In this document: positions 18,731 through 27,591 of the stretch, one piece after another
Layout: each line of letters starts with the position of its first letter
How positions within the stretch are numbered: position 1 is the stretch's first letter
Assembly: GCF_004920405.1 (NCBI RefSeq)
Contig: NZ_RFLV01000005.1
Span: forward strand, 62,001 to 126,000
Direction of reading: 5' to 3'
DNA from: Pseudomonas leptonychotis
GTDB lineage: Bacteria > Pseudomonadota > Gammaproteobacteria > Pseudomonadales > Pseudomonadaceae
Length of the DNA: 64,000 bases
Notes under the pieces: generated by a model
Databases searched by the model: none
Seen by the model: the letters and a program-made list of their open reading frames with translations, nothing else
Told to the model about the DNA's origin: nothing
Translations under genes and position numbers: made by a program

Positions 18731-19563
18731 TGACGCCGTTAACCCCGCCTTTACCTGCGCAGTTGCGCGTACACAACCTGAGCTTTGCCTACCCAGGAAA
18801 AAGCGTGTTGCAGGACATCTCGTTCGAGCTGCCCAAAGGCAAGCTGATCGGTATTGTCGGCCCCAACGGCAGCGGCAAATCCACCTTGCTCAAGCTGCTG
18901 GCGCGGCAACTGCCGTTGCAGGGCGGCGAGGTCGAACTTAACGGCACGCCGCTGCAACGCTACGGGATGAAAGCCCTGGCCCGCGAACTGGCCTTTCTAC
19001 CGCAGCGCCCAGTGATGGCCGAAGGCATTCGCGTAGAGCAGCTGGTGCAATACGGCCGGCATCCGCACCAGGGCTGGTTCAACCAGTGGAGTGAGGAAGA
19101 CGCCCTGCAGGTCAGCCGTGCCCGCGACGCCATGCAATTGCAGGACATCTGGCAGCAGGTCGCCTCCTCGCTGTCCGGCGGCCAAGCCCAGCGCGCCTGG
19201 CTGGGCATGATCCTGGCGCAGAACACCGACCTGGTGCTGCTCGACGAACCCACCAGCGCGCTGGATATCGGCCACCAGGCCGAGGTCATGGAAGCGGTGC
19301 TGAATATCGTCGCCGAGGGCCGCACTGTGCTGATCGTGATTCACGACCTCGGCGTGGCCGCGCGCTATTGCGATGAAATCATCGCCCTCGATAACGGCCA
19401 CATCGCCGCCATGGGTCCGGCCCGCGAGGTGATCAACAAGGCCCTGGTCGACCAGCTCTATCAAACCGACGTGGACATTCTCGCGGCGCCCGATGACGGC
19501 GCGCCGGTGGTGGTGCCACGCCGGCGCAAGCCCGCAAACTCTGAACAAGGACTCACCCGATGA
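18730..19563 (+). CDS. Ferric siderophore ABC transporter ATPase (FepC-like)
   Basis: 277 residues. Walker A GPNGSGKST (about 46-54), signature LSGGQAQR, Walker B LVLLDEPTSALD and the H-loop VIHDLGVAARYCDEII are all intact. It powers import through the two permeases. The ATG at 18730 overlaps the FepG-like stop, and the stop overlaps the next ATG (ATGA), so translation is coupled through this operon. The open frame extends upstream to 18538, but that part is a shadow of the permease. Confidence 0.95.
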   Translation: MTPLTPPLPAQLRVHNLSFAYPGKSVLQDISFELPKGKLIGIVGPNGSGKSTLLKLLARQLPLQGGEVELNGTPLQRYGMKALARELAFLPQRPVMAEGIRVEQLVQYGRHPHQGWFNQWSEEDALQVSRARDAMQLQDIWQQVASSLSGGQAQRAWLGMILAQNTDLVLLDEPTSALDIGHQAEVMEAVLNIVAEGRTVLIVIHDLGVAARYCDEIIALDNGHIAAMGPAREVINKALVDQLYQTDVDILAAPDDGAPVVVPRRRKPANSEQGLTR

Positions 19564-20501
19564 CGACTCTCATGCGCTGGAGCCTGCCTCTGCTGCTTGC
19601 CAGCCAGCTTTTAAGCACCGCCGCCGTAGCCGACACTCGGCAGATCGAAGACGCCTTCGGTAACCCGGTAACCGTACCCAGCGCACCGCAGCGGGTGATC
19701 ACCCTCAGCGAATTGGATCTGGATGCTGCGCTGGCTTTGGGCATCACCCCGGTGGGTACCATCAACGGTCGTGGCCAGGCCGCACCGCCGCGCTACCTAG
19801 ACCGCAGCGTGCTGGACACTATTAAGGTGGTTGGCGATATCGACAACCCGAATCTGGAAACCCTGCTGGAACTGGAGCCGGACCTGATCCTCACCGGCCC
19901 GGTAAAACCGGAGCAGCTGGCAATCCTCAATGAAATCGCCCCCACGGTGATCACCTTCGCCTGGGCCAAGCCTTGGCAGGAAAGTTTGCAACGCACCGCC
20001 AATGCACTCAACCAAAGCGCTGCCGCCGACGCCCTGCTTGAGCGTTACAACGCCCGCGCAACTGAGGCCCGCGAACGCCTGAAGGCGCATCAAGGTGAGA
20101 CGTTCAGCATCGTACGCTGGAATCCCAAAGGCCCGTCCTACATGTTCAAAGATGCCTTCGCCAGCAGCGTAATCAACGATGTCGGCCTAGTACGTCCGAG
20201 CTACCAACAAGACCCCGGGCATACCCACTCCATGGCCCTGAGTCTGGAATCGCTGCAATTGCTGGATGCCGACTGGCTGGTGATCGGCACCCTGAGTACC
20301 AGCGGCGAAGCCGTCGAAGCCCTGCAGCAAGCCGAACAGACCCCGGCCTTTAAGCAGTTGTCAGCAATCCAGGGCAAACGCTTTGGCGCAGTCGACGGCT
20401 CACTGTGGACCTCACTCGGCGGCCCGCAAGCTGCCCTGCAAGTGATTGCCGATATCGAACACCTGCTCGGCAAAATGGACGCGCAGCCGATCCAACACTA
20501 A
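19560..20501 (+). CDS. Ferric siderophore periplasmic binding protein (FepB-like)
   Basis: 313 residues. A signal peptide (about 1-24, LPLLLASQLLSTAAVA-D) leads into a type III helical-backbone binding fold: TLSELDLDAALALGITPVG, then LLELEPDLILTGPVKPEQLAIL and a C-terminal GGPQAALQVIADIEHLL. It captures the ferric siderophore in the periplasm and delivers it to the permease pair. Last gene of the plus-strand block, followed by two strong inverted repeats. Confidence 0.92.
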   Translation: MTTLMRWSLPLLLASQLLSTAAVADTRQIEDAFGNPVTVPSAPQRVITLSELDLDAALALGITPVGTINGRGQAAPPRYLDRSVLDTIKVVGDIDNPNLETLLELEPDLILTGPVKPEQLAILNEIAPTVITFAWAKPWQESLQRTANALNQSAAADALLERYNARATEARERLKAHQGETFSIVRWNPKGPSYMFKDAFASSVINDVGLVRPSYQQDPGHTHSMALSLESLQLLDADWLVIGTLSTSGEAVEALQQAEQTPAFKQLSAIQGKRFGAVDGSLWTSLGGPQAALQVIADIEHLLGKMDAQPIQH

Positions 20502-20532
20502 CGACATAACCGACCGTTACCGGCAGCGATTT

Positions 20533-20607
20533 GTAGGATGGGTTGAGCGCAGCGATACCCATCACCGGCTTGGTCATTATGGGTATCGCAGGCTCAACCC
20601 ATCCTAC
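20533..20607. repeat. Dispersed palindromic repeat (REP-like)
   Basis: Perfect 16-base arms GTAGGATGGGTTGAGC (20533-20548) and its complement (20592-20607) enclose a second perfect pair GCGATACCCAT (20552-20562) and ATGGGTATCGC (20579-20589). Related single copies appear near 41036 and 42917. It lies between two convergent gene ends and could also stop transcription. Confidence 0.8.
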
Positions 20608-20630
20608 GGCCTGCATAACCGGTGGGAGGA

Positions 20631-20674
20631 GCTTTAGCCGCGAGCTATTTGAGCAGAAAGCTCGCGGCTAAAGC
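20631..20674. repeat. Second palindromic repeat, possible terminator of amoH and the uptake operon
   Basis: Perfect 16-base arms GCTTTAGCCGCGAGCT and complement with a 12-base loop. The outer right flank CGGCTAAAGCCCCTCC recurs near 41145-41159. No T-run follows, so it is more a dispersed repeat than a classic terminator. Confidence 0.7.
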
Positions 20675-20701
20675 CCCTCCTACAGAGACCGCTTGCTGCC
20701 G

Positions 20702-22192
20702 CTACGGCTGTAGCGATTCAGGCGCCGGTAGGCGCTTTCTATCCAGCTTGCCGCTGGTTGTTTTCGGCAGGCTGTCGAGCACGATAATGCGCGTGGGGAT
20801 CATGTAGTGCGGCAAACGCTGTTGCAGCGCCCTGCGGATCGCCATACGACCTAAACCACCGCCCTCGCGCAGCTCCACATACGCCACTAGGCTGGCTTCA
20901 TCGCCGCTGCCGTGCAGCCGCACTGCGGCGTCTTGCACGCCGTCGATACGGCGCAGACTGACTTCAATTTCGCCCAGTTCGATGCGAAAGCCGCGCAGTT
21001 TGATCTGCTCATCGCGCCGCCCCAGGTAACGATAAGCATCTTCTCCGACCCGCTGCACGCGGTCGCCGGTGCGATACAGCTGGCGGCCTTGCCAGCTAAT
21101 AAAGCTCTGCGCAGTCAGGTCGGCGCGCGCCCAGTAGCCGCTGGCCAGCGATGGCCCCTCGATACACAGTTCGCCTTCGCCACCCATCGCCAGCGCTTCA
21201 CCCGCCTCATCCAGCACCCAGTGGCGATAGCCGTCGAGGGACTGGCGTAGCAGCACGCCCTGCTCGCCCAACGGCAACTGCACCTGCGCCATCAGCGACC
21301 AAACGGTGGCCTCGGTGGGGCCGTAGCAATTCCACAGCTGGCCCACCAGCGGCGCCAGACGTTCGGCCAAGGGCGCATCCAACGCCTCACCGCCGCACAG
21401 CGCGGTCAAGCCGGATCGCCCTGACCAGCCGGCCTTAAGCAGCATGCGCCAAAACGCTGGGGTGGCTTGTAGGGTGTTGATTTCGGGACGCGCCGCCAAG
21501 AGCGCGAGCAGCGCGTCCGGGTCTTTGTACGCCGGGTTGCCGACCACCTCCAGCGCACCACCCGCCCACAGCGGGCCGAGCATTTCCAGCAAGGAGATAT
21601 CGAAAGCCGGGGTGGTGATAAACAGCCAACGGGTGGCGCTACCCAGCTGCAAGCGCCGGCTGGCGGCGCCAAGAAAATTAGCCAGGGCGCGGCGACTGAT
21701 CACCACGCCTTTGGGGCGCCCGGTGGAGCCCGAGGTAAACATCATATAAGCCGGCAGTTGTTCGTCCCGCGCCGGCCAGCTCAACTCGCCGGCCTCTCCC
21801 GCCTGCAAATGCAGGCTCGGCACCGCGAAGCGGGCCTGGCTGTCAGCATCTTGCAGCACCAGCGTCAGTTCGGCGTCTTCGGCTATGCCTTGCAAGCGTT
21901 CGAGGGGGAACTCCGGGTCCAGCGGCACAAAGCACAGGCCGTTATGCAGACACGCCAGCGTCGCCGCCAACAGATCAGCTGAGCGTTGCAAATACAGGCC
22001 AACCCGCGCCCCCACCGGCACGCCCTGGGCGGTCAGTTGCGCGGAAATCGCCGCCGTGCGCGCCGCCAGCCGTGCGTAGCTGTAGCGCTCACCAGCCCAG
22101 CCTAACGCTGGCGCATGCGCCTGCTCGGCAAATACCTGGGCCAAGTGCGGGCTTAGCCGCGGCACGTCGAGATTCTGCTGCATGGCGGTCAT
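20702..22192 (-). CDS. amoH: Stand-alone NRPS adenylation domain, glycine code (AmoH-like)
   Basis: 496 residues, a single adenylation domain without a carrier domain. Core motifs are YMMFTSGSTGRPKGV (A3), NCYGPTEATVWS (A5), YRTGDR (A7), GRRDEQIKLRGFRIELGEIE (A8) and the catalytic Lys in TTSGKLDRKRLP (A10). Read against GrsA positions, the specificity residues are D-I-L-Q-L-G-C-V-W-K; the known glycine code is D-I-L-Q-L-G-L-I-W-K. In Aeromonas, AmoH supplies the optional glycine of amonabactin and loss of it gives the shorter forms. It must load a carrier in trans. It overlaps amoG by four bases (ATGA) and is the last gene of the operon. Confidence 0.88.
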   Translation of the reverse strand: MTAMQQNLDVPRLSPHLAQVFAEQAHAPALGWAGERYSYARLAARTAAISAQLTAQGVPVGARVGLYLQRSADLLAATLACLHNGLCFVPLDPEFPLERLQGIAEDAELTLVLQDADSQARFAVPSLHLQAGEAGELSWPARDEQLPAYMMFTSGSTGRPKGVVISRRALANFLGAASRRLQLGSATRWLFITTPAFDISLLEMLGPLWAGGALEVVGNPAYKDPDALLALLAARPEINTLQATPAFWRMLLKAGWSGRSGLTALCGGEALDAPLAERLAPLVGQLWNCYGPTEATVWSLMAQVQLPLGEQGVLLRQSLDGYRHWVLDEAGEALAMGGEGELCIEGPSLASGYWARADLTAQSFISWQGRQLYRTGDRVQRVGEDAYRYLGRRDEQIKLRGFRIELGEIEVSLRRIDGVQDAAVRLHGSGDEASLVAYVELREGGGLGRMAIRRALQQRLPHYMIPTRIIVLDSLPKTTSGKLDRKRLPAPESLQP

Positions 22193-25100
22193 GCCGGCAC
22201 CGCCACAGCCAGTTGGGCCAGCTCAGTCAGATGCTGACGCAGACGTTGCAGCAACTGCTCACTGAGGTCGCCGCGCAAGCAACCAATCTGGCGCAGAGTC
22301 AGGCGGCCATCGAAGATCCCACCGTGCAGGCTGATCAGCTCTGCCGAGCGATTGTCCGCCGCACTCGGCCGACCCGGCGCGATGGGCAACGGCTGCCAGT
22401 CACCCTGACCGCTACGCGCGCTGCCCAGGTAGTTCAACGCCACCGGTGGCAACGGCAAGGGGTTAGGTTCCTGCAGGCTAGCGCGCAGTGGCATATAGCC
22501 GACGCCTTTGTCCGGCACCTCACGCAAGCGCTCATCACACTGGCCAATCAATTGCGCCCAATCGGCCTGATTATCCAGCACCAACGGGTACATGCTGGTG
22601 AACCAACCGAGGGTGCGGCTGACGTCCAGGCTTGGGTCGATCGACTCACGGCCATGGCCTTCCAGCAGAATCCATTGACGTTGGCCCAGGCCCATCTCGC
22701 TCAAAGCGCGGGTCAACGCAGCCAACAGCAGGCTGCGCATCTCGCAGGCAAAGACCTGGGTGGCGTCCTGGCTGAGTTGCCGAGTCAGCTCTGGCTCCAG
22801 CTCAAGCAAATGCAGCTGGGTCGGCTCGGCACTGATCCAGTCCGGCGCAACCCGGTAGTCCATGCCAGCCATGCGCTCGCGCCAGAAGCGCAGCTGTTCG
22901 CCGGCTTGCAGCACATAAGCGAGCAAGCCCTGGCCCCATTGCCGGTAGCTGCTGGTCTTGGCCGGCAGCGCTTCACCACGGTGTAGGCGCGCCAGATCAT
23001 CGGCGAGGATGCGCCAGGACACCGCATCGACCACCAAGTGGTGGCAGGCGATAAACAGTCCACGGCCCTGCGGTAGGTTCTCCACCAGGCCCCAGCAGAG
23101 CGTGCGCCCCAGCATCGGTTCGAAATGGCTTTGCAGCTTGGTTAAGGCCAACTGCAAGCCTGTTTCGCCCAGCTCGCGGTAGTCCAGCAGCGCCGGTGAA
23201 CCCAGCGGCAAGTTCTCCAGATAGCGCTGACTGCTCGGCGTCACGGCCAAGCGTAAGGCATCGTGATGTTGCAACAGCTGCTGCAAATAACTGCGCAGTT
23301 GCGGCACCTCCACGTCCTCGGGCAAGCGCAACAACACGCCCTGATTCCAATGCTGCGGAGTGGCCAACGGTTGCTCGTAGAACCAGCGCTGAATCGGCTG
23401 CAAGGGCAACTCGCCGGTCAGTACGCCTTGCTCGGCCTGTACCGCAACCGCCTCGCGGGCGCTGCTCAGGACCCGGCACAGGCGGCGCACGGTCTTGGCT
23501 TCAAACACTTCTTTGACCGAGCAGGGATAGCCAGCATCGCGCAGGCGTGTGGTCAGCTGGATACTCAGGATCGAGTCACCGCCGAGCTGGAAGAAGTCGC
23601 TTTGCACCCCCAGCGGTTGGCTCAGCACGTCCTGCCAGATGGCCAGTACCTCGGCCTCCAGTAGCGTGGCCGGCGGCGCGTGCTCGCCGTTGACGGCCAG
23701 GTCGATCTTCGGCAGCTGGCGCAGGTCGAGTTTGCCGTTTGGCGTCAGCGGCATCTGCTCAAGCAGCATCAGGTTGCTGGGCACCATGTATTCCGGCAGG
23801 CGCTGCGCCACGTCATGCAGAACCGCATCCACCAACGGTTGCTCTGCATCCGGCTTGAGCACTGCGTAGGCGACCAGCGCCTGACGCTGACCATCACGCA
23901 GCACCAGCACCTTGACCTGATGCAACGCCGGGCAACTGAGGCTCAGCTGGGCTTCGATCTCCCCTGGCTCGATGCGATAGCCGCGCAGTTTGATCTGCTC
24001 ATCGAGGCGGCCGAGGTATTCATAGTCGCCATTGCCCAACAGCCGTGCGCGGTCGCCGCTGTGGTACAGGCGTAGGCTCACACCCGCCACACTGTGTTCG
24101 CGGAACACCGCCGCCGTGCGCTCGGGCTGGTTCAGATAACCGCGCGCCAGCCCCAGACCTGCCAGGCACAATTCGCCTGGCACACCGACCGGGCAGAGGT
24201 TGCCCAACTCATCGAGAATCAGCGCCTGCATGCCGTCGATGGGCGTACCGATGCTCAGGCTGCTGCCCGGCTGCAGGTGCTTGCACAGCGCGGTCACCGT
24301 GGCCTCGGTCGGCCCGTACATATTGATCAGCCGCAGCCGCCCGGCCCAGCGCTCGACCAAGCCGGCCGGGCAAGCCTCTCCGCCGAAGCCAATCGCCTGC
24401 ACGGTCGGCAGTGCAGAGTCCGGCAAGGTGGCGAACAAGGCAGTGGGGAAAATCATATGGCTGCTGGCACTGCGCTGAATCTGCGCCACCAGCCCCTCGT
24501 CAGGCTCCCCCCATACCAGGCTTGCGCCCTGGGTCAGCGGCAGCAGCGCGCACATGTTGCCCGCATCAAAAGACAGCGACATGCAATTGAACATGCGTGC
24601 CTCGGGGCCCAGTTGCAGGCGCGCGGCATGGTCTTGCAGCAGGTTGACCAAGCTGCCCTGCTCGACCATTACGCCCTTGGGCAAACCACTGGAGCCTGAG
24701 GTGTAGATCACCTGAGCGAGCTGCTGCGGATCGTGACCAAGCGCCGGCGAGGTCGGCGGCATGCCATCCAGTTGCGCCTGTACGCTGACATCCAGCAGAT
24801 CAACCCAGCGCACGCCGGCACCCAGAACGAACGGCGGCTCGCCTTGAGCGACGATCAGTTCGATACCGGCATCGTTCAGAATGTGTTGCAAGCGCTCACG
24901 CGGATACGCCGGGTCCAGCGGCACGTAGGCGGCATTGATTTTCCAGATGGCCATAACTGCCACCGCGAAGGCAGTTTCCCGCCGCGCCAGCACGCCCAAC
25001 AGCGCACCCGGCCCGTAACCCTGGCTGAGCAGCCAATGCGCCAGACGGTTGGCCCGCGCATCCAGCTCGGCATAGCTCATCGCCTGCTCGTCAAAACCCA

Positions 25101-26751
25101 GCGCCGGCCGCTGCGGATGCAACCGCGCCATGTCCTCGAACAAGCCCAGCGCCGTAAGCCGGTTAGGGTACTCGCGGGGCAACGCAGCTAGGCACGCGGC
25201 AGTTGCTTCTAGCTGTGGCTGATCGAGCAGCGGCAGTGCCCAGATATCCATCTGCGGCTGTTCAACCACCGCTTCCAGCAGCAGCAACAGGCGTTCGGCA
25301 TAACGCTCAAGCGTGGCGTGTTCGAACAGCGCCGTGGCGTAGAGCCAATCGACCCGCACTGAGTCCATCAATTCGGTGACTTTGACCGATATATCAGTCT
25401 TGGCCGGCAACACTGGCGAAGTTTCTTCGACCGCTTGGCAGCCGGGGATCAAGTCGTTGAAATCGACCCGCGCCTGGTACACCAACATGATCTGGAAGAT
25501 CGGGTTAATCGCCGTGTGGCGGTCCATGCCGAGCGCCTCGCTGAGCGCCTCGAAGCGGTACAGCTGGTGGTCGAAGGCTTCCAGGTCATCCTTGCGGCAG
25601 GCTTGCAGGTACTCGGTAAAAGGCTGCTGCTCGGGCAGCTGGGTGCGCAGCACCAGGGTGTTGACGAAAAAGCCCACCAGCCCTTCGATATCCGCGCGTT
25701 CGCGGTACGCCAGCGGCGTACCGATAACGATGTCGCGCTCGCCGCTATGACGCGCCAGCAGCAATGCGAACAGCGCATGCAGACCGATAAAGGGCGAGGT
25801 GTTGTGCTGCTGGCACAGCTGTTTGAAGCGCGCCCACAGCGCGTTGTCGATGGTCGAAAACACCAGCTCGCCGCCGCTGGCCTGATGGGCCGGGCGCGGT
25901 TTGTCCAATGGCAGGCTGTGCACATCGGCGATGCCGCGCAAGCGCTCGACCCAGAAGGGTTTGAACTGCTCGTGGTAATCACGAAACAGCGGCGAATTAA
26001 ACCAGCTGGCGTAGTCGATGTAGTTCAGCGCCGGTGCCTGCCAGTTCAATGGCTGGCGATTCTGGAAGGCCAGAAACGCGGCCTTAATATCGGCAAACAT
26101 ATTCTTCACCGACCAACCGTCAGAGATGATGTGGTGCTGGGTAATCAGCAGCACATGCTCACGCGCGCTGAGACGCAGCAGGTGCACGCGGGTCAGCTCG
26201 CCCGTGGTGAGATCGAAGGGCCGACTGATTTCCTCACGCACCCGTTGCGCCACCCGCGCCTCGCGGGCCTGCGGTGCGAGTGCGGATAAATCCTCTACCG
26301 CCAGCGGCCACGACTGGTGCGGCAGAATCTGCTGCTCGCCACGGCCCTGCTCATTGCGCACAAAGCGCGTACGCAGGCTGGCGTGACGCTGAGCCAGCGC
26401 ATCGAAAGCAAACTCCAGCGCCGCCACATCCAGCTCGCCGCTCAGGCGGAAGTACACCGGCATGTTGTACAGGTGCGAGCTTTCTTCGTACTGCTCGATA
26501 AACCACAAACCACTCTGCGACGACGACAACGGCCCGCTTTCGGCATGCTGCGCCTGGATCGGTGCGGCAAAGGCGCTGGCGGCGGCCAGGCAGGTAACGA
26601 TGGCGTCACGGTTCGCGCGGATCAGTTGACCCAGCTCTGGGGTGATGGCGTCTTTGCTCGATTGGGAAACCAACTGGCCCTGGGCATTCAAACTCAGCTG
26701 CACGCCATTGCGGGCCAGCTGGTTCAACAAGCCGATGATATTAGTGCTCAT
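22189..26751 (-). CDS. amoG: NRPS with docking-C-A-T-E domains (AmoG-like)
   Basis: 1520 residues. In order: TubC-type docking domain (about 1-58), condensation domain with HHIISDG (206-212), adenylation domain (about 540-1010, IYTSGSSGLPKGVM, NMYGPTEATVTA, KLRGYRIEPGEIE), carrier domain with Ser1060 in LGGDSILSIQ, and a C-terminal epimerization domain with HHLVVDAVSW (from 1237), EGHGRE, GWFTSMYP and NYLG motifs. The A-domain code reads D-A-M-M-G-G-M-V-T-K, not a code I know. The E domain fits the D-Phe or D-Trp of amonabactin. No thioesterase domain. GAGG lies seven bases before the ATG. A 70-base gap separates it from amoA. Confidence 0.88.
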   Translation of the reverse strand: MSTNIIGLLNQLARNGVQLSLNAQGQLVSQSSKDAITPELGQLIRANRDAIVTCLAAASAFAAPIQAQHAESGPLSSSQSGLWFIEQYEESSHLYNMPVYFRLSGELDVAALEFAFDALAQRHASLRTRFVRNEQGRGEQQILPHQSWPLAVEDLSALAPQAREARVAQRVREEISRPFDLTTGELTRVHLLRLSAREHVLLITQHHIISDGWSVKNMFADIKAAFLAFQNRQPLNWQAPALNYIDYASWFNSPLFRDYHEQFKPFWVERLRGIADVHSLPLDKPRPAHQASGGELVFSTIDNALWARFKQLCQQHNTSPFIGLHALFALLLARHSGERDIVIGTPLAYRERADIEGLVGFFVNTLVLRTQLPEQQPFTEYLQACRKDDLEAFDHQLYRFEALSEALGMDRHTAINPIFQIMLVYQARVDFNDLIPGCQAVEETSPVLPAKTDISVKVTELMDSVRVDWLYATALFEHATLERYAERLLLLLEAVVEQPQMDIWALPLLDQPQLEATAACLAALPREYPNRLTALGLFEDMARLHPQRPALGFDEQAMSYAELDARANRLAHWLLSQGYGPGALLGVLARRETAFAVAVMAIWKINAAYVPLDPAYPRERLQHILNDAGIELIVAQGEPPFVLGAGVRWVDLLDVSVQAQLDGMPPTSPALGHDPQQLAQVIYTSGSSGLPKGVMVEQGSLVNLLQDHAARLQLGPEARMFNCMSLSFDAGNMCALLPLTQGASLVWGEPDEGLVAQIQRSASSHMIFPTALFATLPDSALPTVQAIGFGGEACPAGLVERWAGRLRLINMYGPTEATVTALCKHLQPGSSLSIGTPIDGMQALILDELGNLCPVGVPGELCLAGLGLARGYLNQPERTAAVFREHSVAGVSLRLYHSGDRARLLGNGDYEYLGRLDEQIKLRGYRIEPGEIEAQLSLSCPALHQVKVLVLRDGQRQALVAYAVLKPDAEQPLVDAVLHDVAQRLPEYMVPSNLMLLEQMPLTPNGKLDLRQLPKIDLAVNGEHAPPATLLEAEVLAIWQDVLSQPLGVQSDFFQLGGDSILSIQLTTRLRDAGYPCSVKEVFEAKTVRRLCRVLSSAREAVAVQAEQGVLTGELPLQPIQRWFYEQPLATPQHWNQGVLLRLPEDVEVPQLRSYLQQLLQHHDALRLAVTPSSQRYLENLPLGSPALLDYRELGETGLQLALTKLQSHFEPMLGRTLCWGLVENLPQGRGLFIACHHLVVDAVSWRILADDLARLHRGEALPAKTSSYRQWGQGLLAYVLQAGEQLRFWRERMAGMDYRVAPDWISAEPTQLHLLELEPELTRQLSQDATQVFACEMRSLLLAALTRALSEMGLGQRQWILLEGHGRESIDPSLDVSRTLGWFTSMYPLVLDNQADWAQLIGQCDERLREVPDKGVGYMPLRASLQEPNPLPLPPVALNYLGSARSGQGDWQPLPIAPGRPSAADNRSAELISLHGGIFDGRLTLRQIGCLRGDLSEQLLQRLRQHLTELAQLAVAVPA

Positions 26752-26821
26752 AAACTGCCTCTCAGAACCTGTTCAAGGTCTGCTGCGCGTCGGGCCTGCT
26801 GGGTTAAAAACAGGCACTTAG

Positions 26822-27580
26822 TTAGTCGGTCAGGCTTGCGCCGCCGTCGACCACGATGTCTTGCAGGGTGATATGGCTGGCCAGGTTCGACGCCAGGAAC
26901 AGCACGACGTTGGCGACTTCATCTGGGGTGGCGATCTTCTGCAACGGGATGCCCAGTTTGAACTGCTCAGGGAAACCGGCGATGGTGCGCGCCGGAGCAT
27001 CGCTGCTGTGCCACATGCCGCGCTGCATCGGCGTATCGGTGGAACCCGGCGAGACCAAATTACAGCGCACGCCATGGCTCGCCAGCTCCAGACCAGCGGT
27101 ACGAATCAAGCTGCTCAAGGCCGATTTAGATGCGCTGTAAGCGGCCATCTGCATGCGCGGCACATGCGCCGCGTTACTGCTTACTGCCACCACCGTGCCG
27201 CGCCGCCACGCTTTGAAGCGCGGCATCAGCTGACGCAGCAGGTAGAACGGCCCGGAGACATTCACCCGTAGGCAAACGTCCCAGTCTTCCAGTGCCAGCT
27301 CCTCAATCGGCGCCAGACGCAGCACGCCGGCCACGCTGGCCAGTACATCGATCACCCCATGGGCACCGAGGAGTTCATGACAGGCCTGTTGCACCGCTTG
27401 GGCATCACCGATATCCAGCACATAGCGGGTAAAGCTGTAATCCTGCTCGGGAAAGTTCAGGTCGAAGCCAATCACCTGCCCGCCCAACTGGGCAAAGCCC
27501 TCGGCCACGCTGCGACCAATGCCCTGGCCGGCCCCGGTGACCCAGATGGTCTGGCCGCTGAAATCCATTTGCCTGTTCAT
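26822..27580 (-). CDS. amoA: 2,3-dihydro-2,3-dihydroxybenzoate dehydrogenase
   Basis: 252 residues, an SDR of the EntA type. It oxidises 2,3-dihydro-DHB to DHB with NAD+. Visible are the nucleotide-binding GAGQGIGRSVAEGF, the catalytic Ser-Tyr-Lys with YSASKSAL, and NLVSPGSTDTPMQRGMW as in EntA. The frame opens at a TTG (27598) and ATGs at 27586 and 27580 follow; the last has GGGAG at seven bases and was chosen. It starts 12 bases after the amoF stop. Confidence 0.9.
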   Translation of the reverse strand: MNRQMDFSGQTIWVTGAGQGIGRSVAEGFAQLGGQVIGFDLNFPEQDYSFTRYVLDIGDAQAVQQACHELLGAHGVIDVLASVAGVLRLAPIEELALEDWDVCLRVNVSGPFYLLRQLMPRFKAWRRGTVVAVSSNAAHVPRMQMAAYSASKSALSSLIRTAGLELASHGVRCNLVSPGSTDTPMQRGMWHSSDAPARTIAGFPEQFKLGIPLQKIATPDEVANVVLFLASNLASHITLQDIVVDGGASLTD

Positions 27581-27591
27581 CTGCATGCTCC

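Noticed and set aside
22072..22986. Long plus-strand open frames opposite the NRPS genes (also 25435-26289, 28240-29388)
   Set aside because: They are antisense shadows of high-GC NRPS coding sequence with Gln/Arg/His-rich products and no ribosome sites or domains.
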